64,000 nt of DNA, taken from contig JBBJMP010000002.1 of assembly GCA_037718865.1 (NCBI GenBank), positions 186,001 to 250,000 of the forward strand, written 5' to 3'. The translations under genes and the position numbers were made by a program. A model generated the notes under the pieces. It did no database searches. It was not told the origin of the DNA and saw only the letters and a program-made list of their open reading frames with translations. Source of the DNA: JADCRZ01 sp037718865 (GTDB lineage Bacteria; Bacteroidota; Bacteroidia; Chitinophagales; Chitinophagaceae). Below are positions 35,052 to 43,334 of this stretch, piece after piece; the stretch's first letter is position 1, and every line of letters starts with the position of its first letter.

Positions 35052-36032
35052 ATGACAAGACTTACCCCTTCTCTACAACCACTGGCCATTGGCGTTGACG
35101 TAGGTGGCACGGGTACCAAATTTGGCATTGTTGACCGGAATGGAAACATTTTATTTTCCGGCGAAATATCTACCAGGAGTCATGAAGAAGTAGAAGGCTT
35201 TATTGACGAACTACATAAACACCTGAACCCATTTATTATAAAAGCCGGAGGTCCGGGAAGGATGAAAGGAATAGGTATGGGCGCTCCTAATGGTAATTTT
35301 TATTCAGGAACCGTTGAGTATGCACCAAACCTTCCCTGGAAAGGAATTATTCCCCTGGCTAAATTGACCGCAGACAAATTTAAGCTGCCTGTTGTGCTTA
35401 CCAATGATGCCAATGCCGCAGCCATTGGAGAAAACATGTATGGAGCAGCGCAGGGCATGAAAGATTTTATCATGATCACGCTGGGAACCGGAGTGGGGAG
35501 CGGAATAGTTGCCAATGGCAAATTAGTTTATGGTCACGATGGCTTTGCAGGAGAACTGGGTCACACCATTATCATTCCAAATGGCCGGTTGCATAAAGGA
35601 ACCGGTAAGTTCGGTTCATTGGAAAGTTATGCTTCGGCAACAGGCGTACGGTTAACAACGCTTGAAATGCTTGAAAATAGCAGAGAAGACAGCCTTTTGC
35701 GAAATACGCCGCCCGACCTGATTGATTCGAAAGCGGTTTATGAGGCAGCCATACAAGGAGATAAACTGGCCAAAGAAATATTTGAGTTCACCGGGAAAAT
35801 ACTTGGATTGGCCCTTGCTAACTTTGTAATGTTTTCCAGTCCGGAAGCAGTGATCTTGTTCGGAGGGCTTACCAAAGCGGGTGACCTGATCTTGAAACCA
35901 ACCCAGGAAAATATGGAAGCCAACCTCATCCAGATTTTTCAAAACAAGGTGAAGATCCTTGTCAGTCACTTAAAGGAGGCTGATGCCGCTATACTTGGTG
36001 CCAGCGCATTGGTTTGGGACATACAGAGTTGA
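35052..36032 (+). CDS. ROK family sugar kinase lacking the zinc motif
   Basis: A 326-residue ROK protein, probably a glucokinase given the upstream sugar symporter. The ATP-binding phosphate-1 loop is IGVDVGGTGTKFGIVDRNG, the catalytic Asp is in VLTNDANAAAIGENM, and GAPNGNFYSGTVEYAPNLPW is also family-typical. The usual ROK zinc motif (CxCGxxGCxE) is replaced by HKGTGKFGSLE, which has no Cys. No helix-turn-helix precedes the kinase, so this is not a NagC/Xyl-type repressor. It ends immediately before a GGGAGT-type repeat. Confidence 0.85.
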   Translation: MTRLTPSLQPLAIGVDVGGTGTKFGIVDRNGNILFSGEISTRSHEEVEGFIDELHKHLNPFIIKAGGPGRMKGIGMGAPNGNFYSGTVEYAPNLPWKGIIPLAKLTADKFKLPVVLTNDANAAAIGENMYGAAQGMKDFIMITLGTGVGSGIVANGKLVYGHDGFAGELGHTIIIPNGRLHKGTGKFGSLESYASATGVRLTTLEMLENSREDSLLRNTPPDLIDSKAVYEAAIQGDKLAKEIFEFTGKILGLALANFVMFSSPEAVILFGGLTKAGDLILKPTQENMEANLIQIFQNKVKILVSHLKEADAAILGASALVWDIQS

Positions 36033-36060
36033 AGGGTGGGAGTTTGGAGTCGGGAGTCAG
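36033..36060. repeat. GGGAGTCGGGAGTCAGG-type low-complexity repeat
   Basis: GTGGGAGTTTGGAGTCGGGA and then GTCAGG begin a few bases after the ROK stop. The same word in inverse appears at 27506, 36977 and 37121. Confidence 0.65.
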
Positions 36061-36976
36061 GACGATTTAGTTTTGCTTATTTAACCCTCTTGATCATAAA
36101 CACTGCAGGTATAGGGCGCTGTCCTTCTTTATCGGAAGGACGAATCGTTTCCTTGCCGTTCACCAGCATGCAGCTGCTGCCACCCCCGTCAAGATTTACG
36201 GCTTCATAACAACCAATGTCTGCCAACATCCGGGCTTCCTGCCCCAGCGTTGCTCCTTCCGCCGTTCCCGCAGCCCTTCCCTGAACTACAAGTATAATCA
36301 ATCTACCGTCCCTGGTATAACCCATTGCGGTTCGCGGATGTTTATCGTTTACAGCTTTACCTGTAAAGATCATTTCCTGCTCATTGGTTATAGCTATACT
36401 TCCCCGCTGAACCAACACAGGACCGCCAGCTATTGCAGTGATGATGTTTTTCCATCTTTTTAATTTTACATGTTCTTTGGCCGTTACTTTTCTCATGGCA
36501 GCGATGTCAGGGTCAGGATCAGTACCGGAAAAAAGAACAGGATGAGTCTGGATAGCCATTGGATTGCGATTAGCAGTATCCGAAAAAACCCAGGCTATAT
36601 CCGCTTTTCGTCTGCGGTTTAATCCCAGGGCTCCCCGCATGGGATAGTAATACAGTGAATCCTTTACTTTGACCGAAGCGATATTGTGCGCCATTATGTC
36701 TCCATTCGCCATAACCAGATTCAGGTTACGGTTATCGACAAACGAAAAGAAAGTTCCATTTACGACAAGCAACGGTGAGTCCTGCTGCCGAAAATATTCC
36801 GAAGGCTTATACCGCTTACCGTAACCGACCTGCGTAGTATATTGTAGCGACCTGTCGGATAGTTTGGCTCAAGGTAATAAGCAATATTAGGCCTTCCATC
36901 TAAAGAGTCGGTGGTACGATAAACATGTACCGATGAGGGGAGATGTTGGTATAATGAATCAAGACGGGCCCAGGTA

Positions 36977-37023
36977 AGTCGGGAGTGAGGAGTTGGGAGT
37001 AATACTTCAGGAGTCGGAAGTAG
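36977..37023. repeat. Low-complexity repeat inside the glycosidase N-terminal coding region
   Basis: GTCGGGAGTGAGGAGTTGGG then AGTAATACTTCAGGAGTCGG. It is the same family as at 36033 and 37121 and interrupts the signal-peptide region of the frameshifted gene. Confidence 0.6.
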
Positions 37024-37030
37024 GAACCCT

Positions 37031-37060
37031 GCAAAAAAGAAAAGGGCGACATGGCCCTTT
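37031..37060 (-). terminator. Likely Rho-independent terminator downstream of lipA
   Basis: Read on the minus strand AAAGGGC, CATGTC, GCCCTTT then TCTTTTTT. The 7-bp stem with a T-rich tail is typical, and it follows lipA by about 90 bp. It also falls inside the apparent leader of the glycosidase frame, which makes that leader doubtful. Confidence 0.65.
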
Positions 37061-37120
37061 ATGAAATATAAATATTTATTGAATAATGAAAAGAGTTTAC
37101 TCATAATCACCATTTGGGTA

Positions 37121-37169
37121 ACGACTCCGGACTCAACACTCAAAGCTCCGACTCAAGACTCCTGACTCA
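37121..37169. repeat. Low-complexity repeat forming the lipA 3' end
   Basis: ACGACTCCGGACTCAACACT and CCGACTCAAGACTCCTGACT. Read on the lipA strand it encodes the final Ser-Gln-Glu-Ser and TGA stop of lipA. Confidence 0.65.
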
Positions 37170-38076
37170 TCAACCAGGCCTTTCTCCCGGCGCCTGCAAC
37201 TACATGGCGTTCGCTGTGATAAGATGAACGTACCAGCGGGCCGCTCTCTACGTAATCCAATCCCAATTCATATCCCCGCTCCTTCAGTTCCGCAAATTCA
37301 TCCGGGTGCACAAACCGATCAACGGGTAAATGCTTTTTGGAAGGCTGAAGATATTGGCCGATAGTAACCACATCGCAACCGTTATCTACCAAATCACGCA
37401 AGGTTTGTATCACTTCATCTTTTGTTTCACCCAGTCCAAGCATAATACCGCTTTTCGTCCTTACTCCACCTTCCTTCAATGTTCTTATTACCTCCATACT
37501 TCTCCAATACTTAGCCTGGATGCGTACGTGGCGGGTCAGTCGCTCAACAGTTTCAACATTATGAGAAATTACTTCCGGTGCAGCATCAATGACGCGTTGG
37601 ATGTTCTCCTTTTGACCCTTAAAATCCGGTATAAGGGTCTCCAGGGTGGTGTCCGGATTTAGAGCCTTTACTGCTTTAATCGTATTGTACCATATCTCAG
37701 AACCTCCGTCTTTCCGTTCGTCCCTGTCAACCGAAGTAATCACCGCGTGTTTTACCTTCATTAAATGGATAGCTTCAGCAACCCGTTGAGGTTCATCCCA
37801 ATCTATGGGATCAGGCCTGCCAGTAGCCACTGCACAGAAACCGCAACTGCGGGTACAGGTATTTCCCAGAATCATAAAAGTGGCAGTACCTTCCCCCCAG
37901 CATTCACCCATGTTTGGGCAATTGCCGCTTTCGCAAATGGTATGAAGTTTATGGGTGTCTACCAATCCACGCACATGTTTGTAGCTGTCGCCTGTAGGCA
38001 ATTTAACACGGAGCCAGCCCGGCTTCTTCTGCGGTGCTGGCTCAACAAGCTTTGATATGATGGGTAGTTGCTGCAT
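37153..38076 (-). CDS. lipA: Lipoyl synthase
   Basis: A 307-residue radical SAM enzyme that inserts two sulfurs into octanoyl groups on lipoyl domains. Both iron-sulfur cluster sites are intact: the auxiliary-cluster cysteines at 48, 53 and 59 (CESGNCPNMGEC) and the radical SAM cysteines at 74, 78 and 81 (CTRSCGFC). The C-terminal conserved serine is in GPLVRSSYHS. The last few residues come from a low-complexity repeat. LipB is not in the window. Confidence 0.97.
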   Translation of the reverse strand: MQQLPIISKLVEPAPQKKPGWLRVKLPTGDSYKHVRGLVDTHKLHTICESGNCPNMGECWGEGTATFMILGNTCTRSCGFCAVATGRPDPIDWDEPQRVAEAIHLMKVKHAVITSVDRDERKDGGSEIWYNTIKAVKALNPDTTLETLIPDFKGQKENIQRVIDAAPEVISHNVETVERLTRHVRIQAKYWRSMEVIRTLKEGGVRTKSGIMLGLGETKDEVIQTLRDLVDNGCDVVTIGQYLQPSKKHLPVDRFVHPDEFAELKERGYELGLDYVESGPLVRSSYHSERHVVAGAGRKAWLMSQES

Positions 38077-38229
38077 ATTACAATAGTTAAATTAATAACC
38101 AACCGTCCCGTTTTTTGTTTAGTAACATTTCTATATTGCCTGGTAAAAACGCACTTAAACTGGCAATAGTAAATGTTACCCGTACGAGCTGCTATATTTA
38201 CATTCGATAAACAAAATAGTCAATAAATA

Positions 38230-39048
38230 TTAATTGATATTCAGCCTTCTCCGACCGAATAATACGGTTATATAAGCATTAAAAAAAAAATGTTTTTCTT
38301 TATTGCGGGCCATTTGGGGAATATTAGAAGCATAATACTCTGCGTTCAACCCTGCTTCAACAGCCGAAACCATTTCATTAAAACGGCCATAATCAAAACG
38401 CAGGGCAGCCTTTGCATGCGCGCCTGGCCGTAAGTTCATTTCGCTCAAACCAACGGTCAGTCCTGCTGCTCCAATCCTTCCATAACCACTATCCAGGATT
38501 TCCGGATATCGTTTACGCAAACGCTGGCGTGCATCATTTTCCACATCAACGTAATATGGCTTCAGCAGGCCGAGTGACAGTCCTCCGGCACCGATAGCTG
38601 TAACGGAGACACCGTTTTTGTTAGCCTTCCCCCCGATCCTGTATTGGTGTCCGTAGCCAGCCTTAAACTGGTAAAAATTGTTAAGTTTGCCTACAATGAT
38701 CTGATTTACGTTGCCAAAAATGTCAAAATTCAGGCTTGTTTTGTATTCCTTCGGATGCTTTTTCTCGTTAAGTTCAAATTGCAGGATAGTAGTTAAACGG
38801 TTTGATTTGTATTTGCCGGATTCGTAAGAAATACCATACCCATCAGTTGCCAGCTTAATTCCAAAAATACTGTGTTTACGGAAAATAATTTCGCCTTCTT
38901 CTTCTTCCTGTTTCATTAAGGTATTAAGACGTTCGCGTTTTTCTGATTTCTTATCCAGTTTAGATTGGGACCTTGGCCTGGGACGTTCCTGTGCTAACGA
39001 AATAAAGCCTGTCACAACTGCCAGCGTGATCAACAAAAATTTTTTCAC
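38230..39048 (-). CDS. Outer-membrane beta-barrel-type hypothetical protein
   Basis: A 272-residue protein with a signal peptide (MKKFLLITLAVVTGFISLAQ), then a charged segment (SKLDKKSEKRERLNTLMKQE). Alternating beta-strand-like stretches follow (IFGIKLATDGYGISYESG, FYQFKAGYGHQYRIGGKANK). It ends with a terminal strand AYITVLFGRRRLNIN. The layout suits an eight-to-twelve-stranded barrel. The function is unknown. It is divergent from OsmC. Confidence 0.65.
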   Translation of the reverse strand: MKKFLLITLAVVTGFISLAQERPRPRSQSKLDKKSEKRERLNTLMKQEEEEGEIIFRKHSIFGIKLATDGYGISYESGKYKSNRLTTILQFELNEKKHPKEYKTSLNFDIFGNVNQIIVGKLNNFYQFKAGYGHQYRIGGKANKNGVSVTAIGAGGLSLGLLKPYYVDVENDARQRLRKRYPEILDSGYGRIGAAGLTVGLSEMNLRPGAHAKAALRFDYGRFNEMVSAVEAGLNAEYYASNIPQMARNKEKHFFFNAYITVLFGRRRLNIN

Positions 39049-39098
39049 TTTAAGTATTTAAATTTTACTAACGTAAATTTATGTAAAAATCATACATA

Positions 39099-39521
39099 AT
39101 GACCTCAACAGTTGTTTACGATGGAAATTTAAGAACCATAGCTACTCATTTGCAATCGCAAACTGAAATAGAAACCGATGCGCCCGTAGATAACCAGGGA
39201 AAAGGAGAACGATTCTCTCCATCAGACCTTGTTGCTACTGCGTTAGGCAGTTGCATGATGACAATTATGGGTATAAAAGCAAGAGATCTGAATATTGATC
39301 TTGACGAAACAAAAATCGAAATAGAGAAAATAATGAAGAGTGAACCACGGCGAATCGGGGCAATAAATTTAACGTTTTCTTTCCCGGCCCAACTTCAGTT
39401 GGAGGATAAAGAGAAATTGATTCTGGAACGGGCCGCCCATACGTGCCCGGTCATTTACAGCATTCACCCGGATATCGAAGTAAATGTAATTTTCAATTGG
39501 CAGCATGTGCCTGTGGCCTAA
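39099..39521 (+). CDS. OsmC family peroxiredoxin-like protein
   Basis: A 140-residue OsmC/Ohr fold protein. The two redox cysteines are present: Cys52 (LGSCMMTIMG) and Cys116 (AAHTCPVIYS). OsmC proteins reduce organic hydroperoxides. The conserved FSPSDLVATALGSC and AINLTFSFP stretches agree with the family. It is a single-gene unit. Confidence 0.88.
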   Translation: MTSTVVYDGNLRTIATHLQSQTEIETDAPVDNQGKGERFSPSDLVATALGSCMMTIMGIKARDLNIDLDETKIEIEKIMKSEPRRIGAINLTFSFPAQLQLEDKEKLILERAAHTCPVIYSIHPDIEVNVIFNWQHVPVA

Positions 39522-39582
39522 AGGTTGTTGCCACAGAATTAAGGATTTTTGATTAATTGCACGTAATATGCGAATCTGCGGC

Positions 39583-40863
39583 CTAACTGTTAGACGATTG
39601 ACTCAGCAAGGTATTTCCCACGCTACATTCCAGGCAACGTTTCCGGTCGCAATACATGGTCTTTAGTTCGATCAGTGACTGGCTATCATAAGCATTGCTA
39701 TTTGTAATACCGATCCCGGACCATCCCCTGGTAATCTTATTATTTTCGCCGTTTATCTCTTCCAGCCATCGTAAGGCTTTGTCCTTATATGATTCCTCAT
39801 CCTGGTGAAACCCAAATGCAAACAATACCGGTATAATTGCATTGACCAGAATGATATTCACCATTTCGTCTCCCAGGTTCTTGCGTTTGAATGCTGTTTT
39901 TTCTTCAAAACGATAGTGATAGTGCCAGTAATCATTTGCAGTTACGTTAAGTAATTTTCGCACTTCCGTTAATGATTGGATTTCTTTAATGCCTGAAAAC
40001 AAATGCGTGGATTGTTTTATTAGCATGGCTAGTTGCGCCAGGCGGATGGTTGGAAAGGAAGAGGGACGCATGCGCAGAAACTTCAGCGCCACCATGTTTT
40101 TCTTCAGCTTGTACTTTTTCTGGTAGAAACGGTATTCCCTTTGTAATAGTAGGGCATAATCATCTTCAAAGCGCCTTTTTTCCAGTAAGCCCGCCTGGCC
40201 GAATAACAGGGCTTCCAGTTGATGGATCTGATTTCTGTGCCGTGCAAGAATATTTACCGGAATGGTCTGTGCAATCGTTTCAAAGGCATCTGCATTTACC
40301 CTGGCTCCAAAATTCCGTGCTATCATCCACCAGAACGTTTCTTCCCAATGACGATTGCTTTGTTTAAACAACTCAAGTATGTATCCTGATTTACGCTGTA
40401 ATCTTTCTATGACCAGTCTTTCCTTCCATCCTGCCCAGGCCAGCGCATGTATCTTTTGAAGGCTTTTCTCGCAGGGAATGAAACTAACGGTATTCATTAG
40501 TTCTTCGTACCGTTGCAACAATAAGATGGAAACCCTTGGCTGCAACTCCAGCAAGGGCAGAAACAGGATGCTGTCATGTTTAGGTTCATCGTTTTTCCAA
40601 ACCACATGCAGAATAATGTTTTTGTAATTCGGATCTTTTTCATGATCATGCTTGTACCAGTCTGACGTATTGATGTGAATCTCAACATTTCCTACCCAGG
40701 TTGTGTTTTCCAATCGTATTCTCGCTGATAGAAAATCAGGTCCCTGGTTAGTGTTCAGGGTTCCGGGATGAATGACCTTTAACGACTCACCTTGCCCGGT
40801 CTGCAGTTGCGACGCGTTAAAAAATTGAAATTGCCAGAGGTATTGCAGCAGCCTTTCGGTCAT
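39583..40863 (-). CDS. DUF2851 family protein
   Basis: A 426-residue cytosolic protein. The conserved opening TERLLQYLWQFQFFNASQLQ is followed by the diagnostic NQGPDFLSARIRLENTTWVG and EIHINTSDWYKHDH, then a C-terminal cysteine cluster (CDRKRCLECSVG) that may bind metal. The function is unknown. It is the downstream neighbour of Maf on the same strand. Confidence 0.8.
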   Translation of the reverse strand: MTERLLQYLWQFQFFNASQLQTGQGESLKVIHPGTLNTNQGPDFLSARIRLENTTWVGNVEIHINTSDWYKHDHEKDPNYKNIILHVVWKNDEPKHDSILFLPLLELQPRVSILLLQRYEELMNTVSFIPCEKSLQKIHALAWAGWKERLVIERLQRKSGYILELFKQSNRHWEETFWWMIARNFGARVNADAFETIAQTIPVNILARHRNQIHQLEALLFGQAGLLEKRRFEDDYALLLQREYRFYQKKYKLKKNMVALKFLRMRPSSFPTIRLAQLAMLIKQSTHLFSGIKEIQSLTEVRKLLNVTANDYWHYHYRFEEKTAFKRKNLGDEMVNIILVNAIIPVLFAFGFHQDEESYKDKALRWLEEINGENNKITRGWSGIGITNSNAYDSQSLIELKTMYCDRKRCLECSVGNTLLSQSSNS

Positions 40864-40949
40864 GAGACAAACGGCGTTGAAACTTTTCGGAAATACCGCA
40901 AAGTAATTACTCGCATGCCAGGCTAAAACAGTTTTTTAACTGTCGCAAA

Positions 40950-41519
40950 TCAACCATTATTTAGTATATGCAATGCCTGAATAACCCTGCTTACGGGCAA
41001 GCCCATTACATTATAAAAATCGCCGCGGATGGAATGCAAGCCAACCACACCTATCCATTCCTGTATGGCGTAAGCCCCTGCTTTGTCAAAGGGCTGATAT
41101 TTGTGCACATAATAGGTGATCTGCTCGTAAGTCAAGTGATGAAAGGTAACTTCTGTAATATCTGCAAAGGCCATTTCCCGTGGCCCCTTCATAATAACCA
41201 CGCCTGTGATAACCTGGTGGACTTGGCCTGACAAGGAAGTAAGGATCTGTATGGCGTCTTCCTGGTTTGCTGGTTTTCCGATAATTTGATTATTCAACAC
41301 AACCACGGTATCGGCGGCGACAATAATTGTTTCCTGGCTTAATTCCTGCTTCACGCCAAGAGCTTTGTTGCGTGCAATATAAACCGGTATCTCTTCTACC
41401 GGCAATCCGGGCGGATAAGATTCATCGGTATCATTGCAAACAACATCAAAGCTGATCTCTGCCCATTCGAGCAATAACCTTCTTCGCGGTGACCGGGAAG
41501 CCAGGACTATTTTATTCAT
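40950..41519 (-). CDS. Maf family nucleoside triphosphate pyrophosphatase
   Basis: A 189-residue house-cleaning pyrophosphatase acting on dTTP/UTP-like nucleotides. The family signature IVLASRSPRRRLLLEWA is at the N-terminus, with IIVAADTVVVLNNQIIGKP and AGAYAIQEWIGVVGLHSIRG further on. It probably shares a transcript with UbiA and the KdsC-like gene upstream, separated by 25-31 bp. Confidence 0.93.
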   Translation of the reverse strand: MNKIVLASRSPRRRLLLEWAEISFDVVCNDTDESYPPGLPVEEIPVYIARNKALGVKQELSQETIIVAADTVVVLNNQIIGKPANQEDAIQILTSLSGQVHQVITGVVIMKGPREMAFADITEVTFHHLTYEQITYYVHKYQPFDKAGAYAIQEWIGVVGLHSIRGDFYNVMGLPVSRVIQALHILNNG

Positions 41520-41544
41520 ATGAAATTGATCTGGCTGATTTATT

Positions 41545-42498
41545 CTAATGATAGATCTTAAATAGCAGCATTGATAAAATGCCTGTTAACATAACCAGTT
41601 TTATGCCTGTGCTGAGCCGATGGAAGTCTTTCTTTTTAACGGCCCTGTATAGATCCCGGAACAGGAATAATAAAGGTGAAATGATAAAAACGATACAATA
41701 AACGGCAAGCCACCACCAATGAATTTGGATCACATAAACCTGAATGATTGCAAGTGCAGCAATAAGCACCACCAGCCATGTGGCCGTAAACACCTTGGCA
41801 GCCTGTACACCCCAGACAATGGGCATGGTTCTGCACCCCCATCTTTCATCTCCGCGAATGTCTTCCATGTCTTTAATTACTTCCCTCACCAGTGAAATAA
41901 TAAAGGCAAACCCACTGTATAATATCGTTACTTTGAAAAGCAGGGTAATATAATTATAATACTGTTCGGACTGGACATTGAAGACATAAAATAATCGCAG
42001 TTCGCACAAATAGAGCACCAGAATCACCCATGCAGTTAACAAGGAAATGGTAATATTTCCAATCAGTAATTGCTTTTTAAATGTGGTGGAATAACCCCAC
42101 AATAACAGCGCTGTAAACAGGTTCATCAATCCGAGCAGCCAGTTATTTATTTTGTAGCCGATATAGAAGCTCAGTATTACACCCACAGATGTTAATACAA
42201 GGTGCCAGATGATTGCCCAGCGCCTGTGAATAATTTTTTCCACGATCAGTTTTGCAGGCTTATTGATCTTGTCGATGTTTAAATCAAAGTAATCATTAAT
42301 GATATAGCCGGCAGCAGCAATGCATACTGAAGCCAGTACCAGAAGAAAAAGCAAAAACGGGGGCAGTAAATTTGGATGAAAAGGCAAACCTTTCTCTACG
42401 GAATACACAAAACAATAGTAGAACAATATCTGGGTAAGTGCAATAAACACAAGATTTGGCCAACGAACCAATTTCAAAAAAGCTCCAAATAACTTCAT
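41545..42498 (-). CDS. UbiA-family prenyltransferase (geranylgeranylglycerol-phosphate-type)
   Basis: About 317 residues with eight or more hydrophobic helices. The Asp-rich motifs are in AGYIINDYFDLNIDKINKPA and KDMEDIRGDERWGCRTMPIV. In Bacteroidota this gene is commonly named geranylgeranylglycerol-phosphate geranylgeranyltransferase, but menaquinone- or haem-type substrates cannot be excluded from sequence alone. ATG at 42498 is chosen over 42528 so the protein starts MKLFGAFLKLVRWPNLV. Confidence 0.8.
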   Translation of the reverse strand: MKLFGAFLKLVRWPNLVFIALTQILFYYCFVYSVEKGLPFHPNLLPPFLLFLLVLASVCIAAAGYIINDYFDLNIDKINKPAKLIVEKIIHRRWAIIWHLVLTSVGVILSFYIGYKINNWLLGLMNLFTALLLWGYSTTFKKQLLIGNITISLLTAWVILVLYLCELRLFYVFNVQSEQYYNYITLLFKVTILYSGFAFIISLVREVIKDMEDIRGDERWGCRTMPIVWGVQAAKVFTATWLVVLIAALAIIQVYVIQIHWWWLAVYCIVFIISPLLFLFRDLYRAVKKKDFHRLSTGIKLVMLTGILSMLLFKIYH

Positions 42499-42559
42499 CC
42501 GGATAAATTCATGCGCGAAGATAGCCATTGAACAGGGAAGAGAAAAGTTAGTGCTTTAA

Positions 42560-43081
42560 TTATTTACTCGTTACCGTAGTATCTAACGGCCAGTTATCAT
42601 TTAATTTAAGCACTTTCTCAATCACATCGCGCGCACAGCCATGTCCTCCGGCTACCGGTGATATGTACTTAGAAATGTGCTTGATTTCAGGAGCCGCATC
42701 TCTGGGGGCACAAGCCATCCCAACCAATTGCATGACGACATAATCAGGAATATCATCCCCCATGAAAAGGATCTGATTCCATGAGAGTTGGTGCCTAGTT
42801 ACATAATTAACAAGGCTCTCCTTCTTGTTATCTACCCCTATAAACACGTCCATGACACCCAATTTGTTCAGGCGGTCCCTTACAGCCTCCGAATTTCCGC
42901 CTGTGATAATTACAACCCGGTACCCTTTTTTCAAGGCCAATTGGATTGCATACCCGTCTTTTATATTCATATGACGTACCATTTGACCGTCATCAAGAAC
43001 CAGCAGGCTGCCATCGGTAAGTACACCATCAACATCAAATACAAAAGTGGTAATCTGTTTAAATTGTTCAAGGAGGTCCAT
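42560..43081 (-). CDS. KdsC-like HAD phosphatase
   Basis: A 173-residue HAD subclass III phosphatase. The nucleophile motif VFDVDGVLTDGSLLVLDDG is at the N-terminus, with VVIITGGNSEAVRDR and the metal motif MGDDIPDYVVMQ. Its length and GACVRDVIEK-type C-terminus fit 3-deoxy-D-manno-octulosonate 8-phosphate phosphatase (Kdo pathway). Cognate kdsA or kdsB are not in the window. It is followed by UbiA and Maf. Confidence 0.85.
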   Translation of the reverse strand: MDLLEQFKQITTFVFDVDGVLTDGSLLVLDDGQMVRHMNIKDGYAIQLALKKGYRVVIITGGNSEAVRDRLNKLGVMDVFIGVDNKKESLVNYVTRHQLSWNQILFMGDDIPDYVVMQLVGMACAPRDAAPEIKHISKYISPVAGGHGCARDVIEKVLKLNDNWPLDTTVTSK

Positions 43082-43334
43082 ACAATGTGAGAATGTGCGA
43101 ATGGGAAGATGTGCGAATGTAAAGTATAATTATACATTTAGGATATGATTAAAACCTTATGCTTAAATAATATTATGCTATTGGCCATCTTGTCTTGATA
43201 ATTCTTAAATGGTTAAATGAGTGAATGTTATTTTTTTAATAAATAATTTGTTCAATACACTATGAATGATTAATTTGTACCACCATTTCCCTAATTACTT
43301 ACTTATCCTTCAAGAGAGTAACGCAACAACCGGC
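43082..43334. repeat. Divergent gap with low-complexity repeats
   Basis: GAGAATGTGCGAATGGGAAG and GATGTGCGAATG lie within about 12 bases of the KdsC-like start codon, at 43089-43119. The rest (to 43334) is AT-rich with no gene seen, presumably promoter sequence for the GyrI-like gene. Confidence 0.55.

Larger units (their letters stand above)
36077..37104 (-). pseudogene. Phosphodiester glycosidase family protein, interrupted by a frameshift
   Basis: Two overlapping minus-strand frames encode one protein of the NAGPA/exopolysaccharide phosphodiester glycosidase family. The upstream frame gives WARLDSLYQHLPSSVHVYRT and DGRPNIAYYLE, then leaves the family. The downstream frame carries the conserved VVNGTFFSFVDNRNLNLVMA, TAMGYTRDGRLIILVVQGR and EAVNLDGGGSSCMLVNG. 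Joining them with one extra base near 36868-36872 restores AKLSDRSLQYTTQVGYGKRY between the halves, so a one-base deletion is likely. The N-terminus is odd: it is encoded by a terminator-like hairpin and a low-complexity repeat. The start at 37104 is uncertain. Confidence 0.75.

Noticed and set aside
43083..43121. CRISPR-like short repeats (also at 27446 and 35008)
   Set aside because: Copies are degenerate, lack unique equal-length spacers and no cas gene is present.
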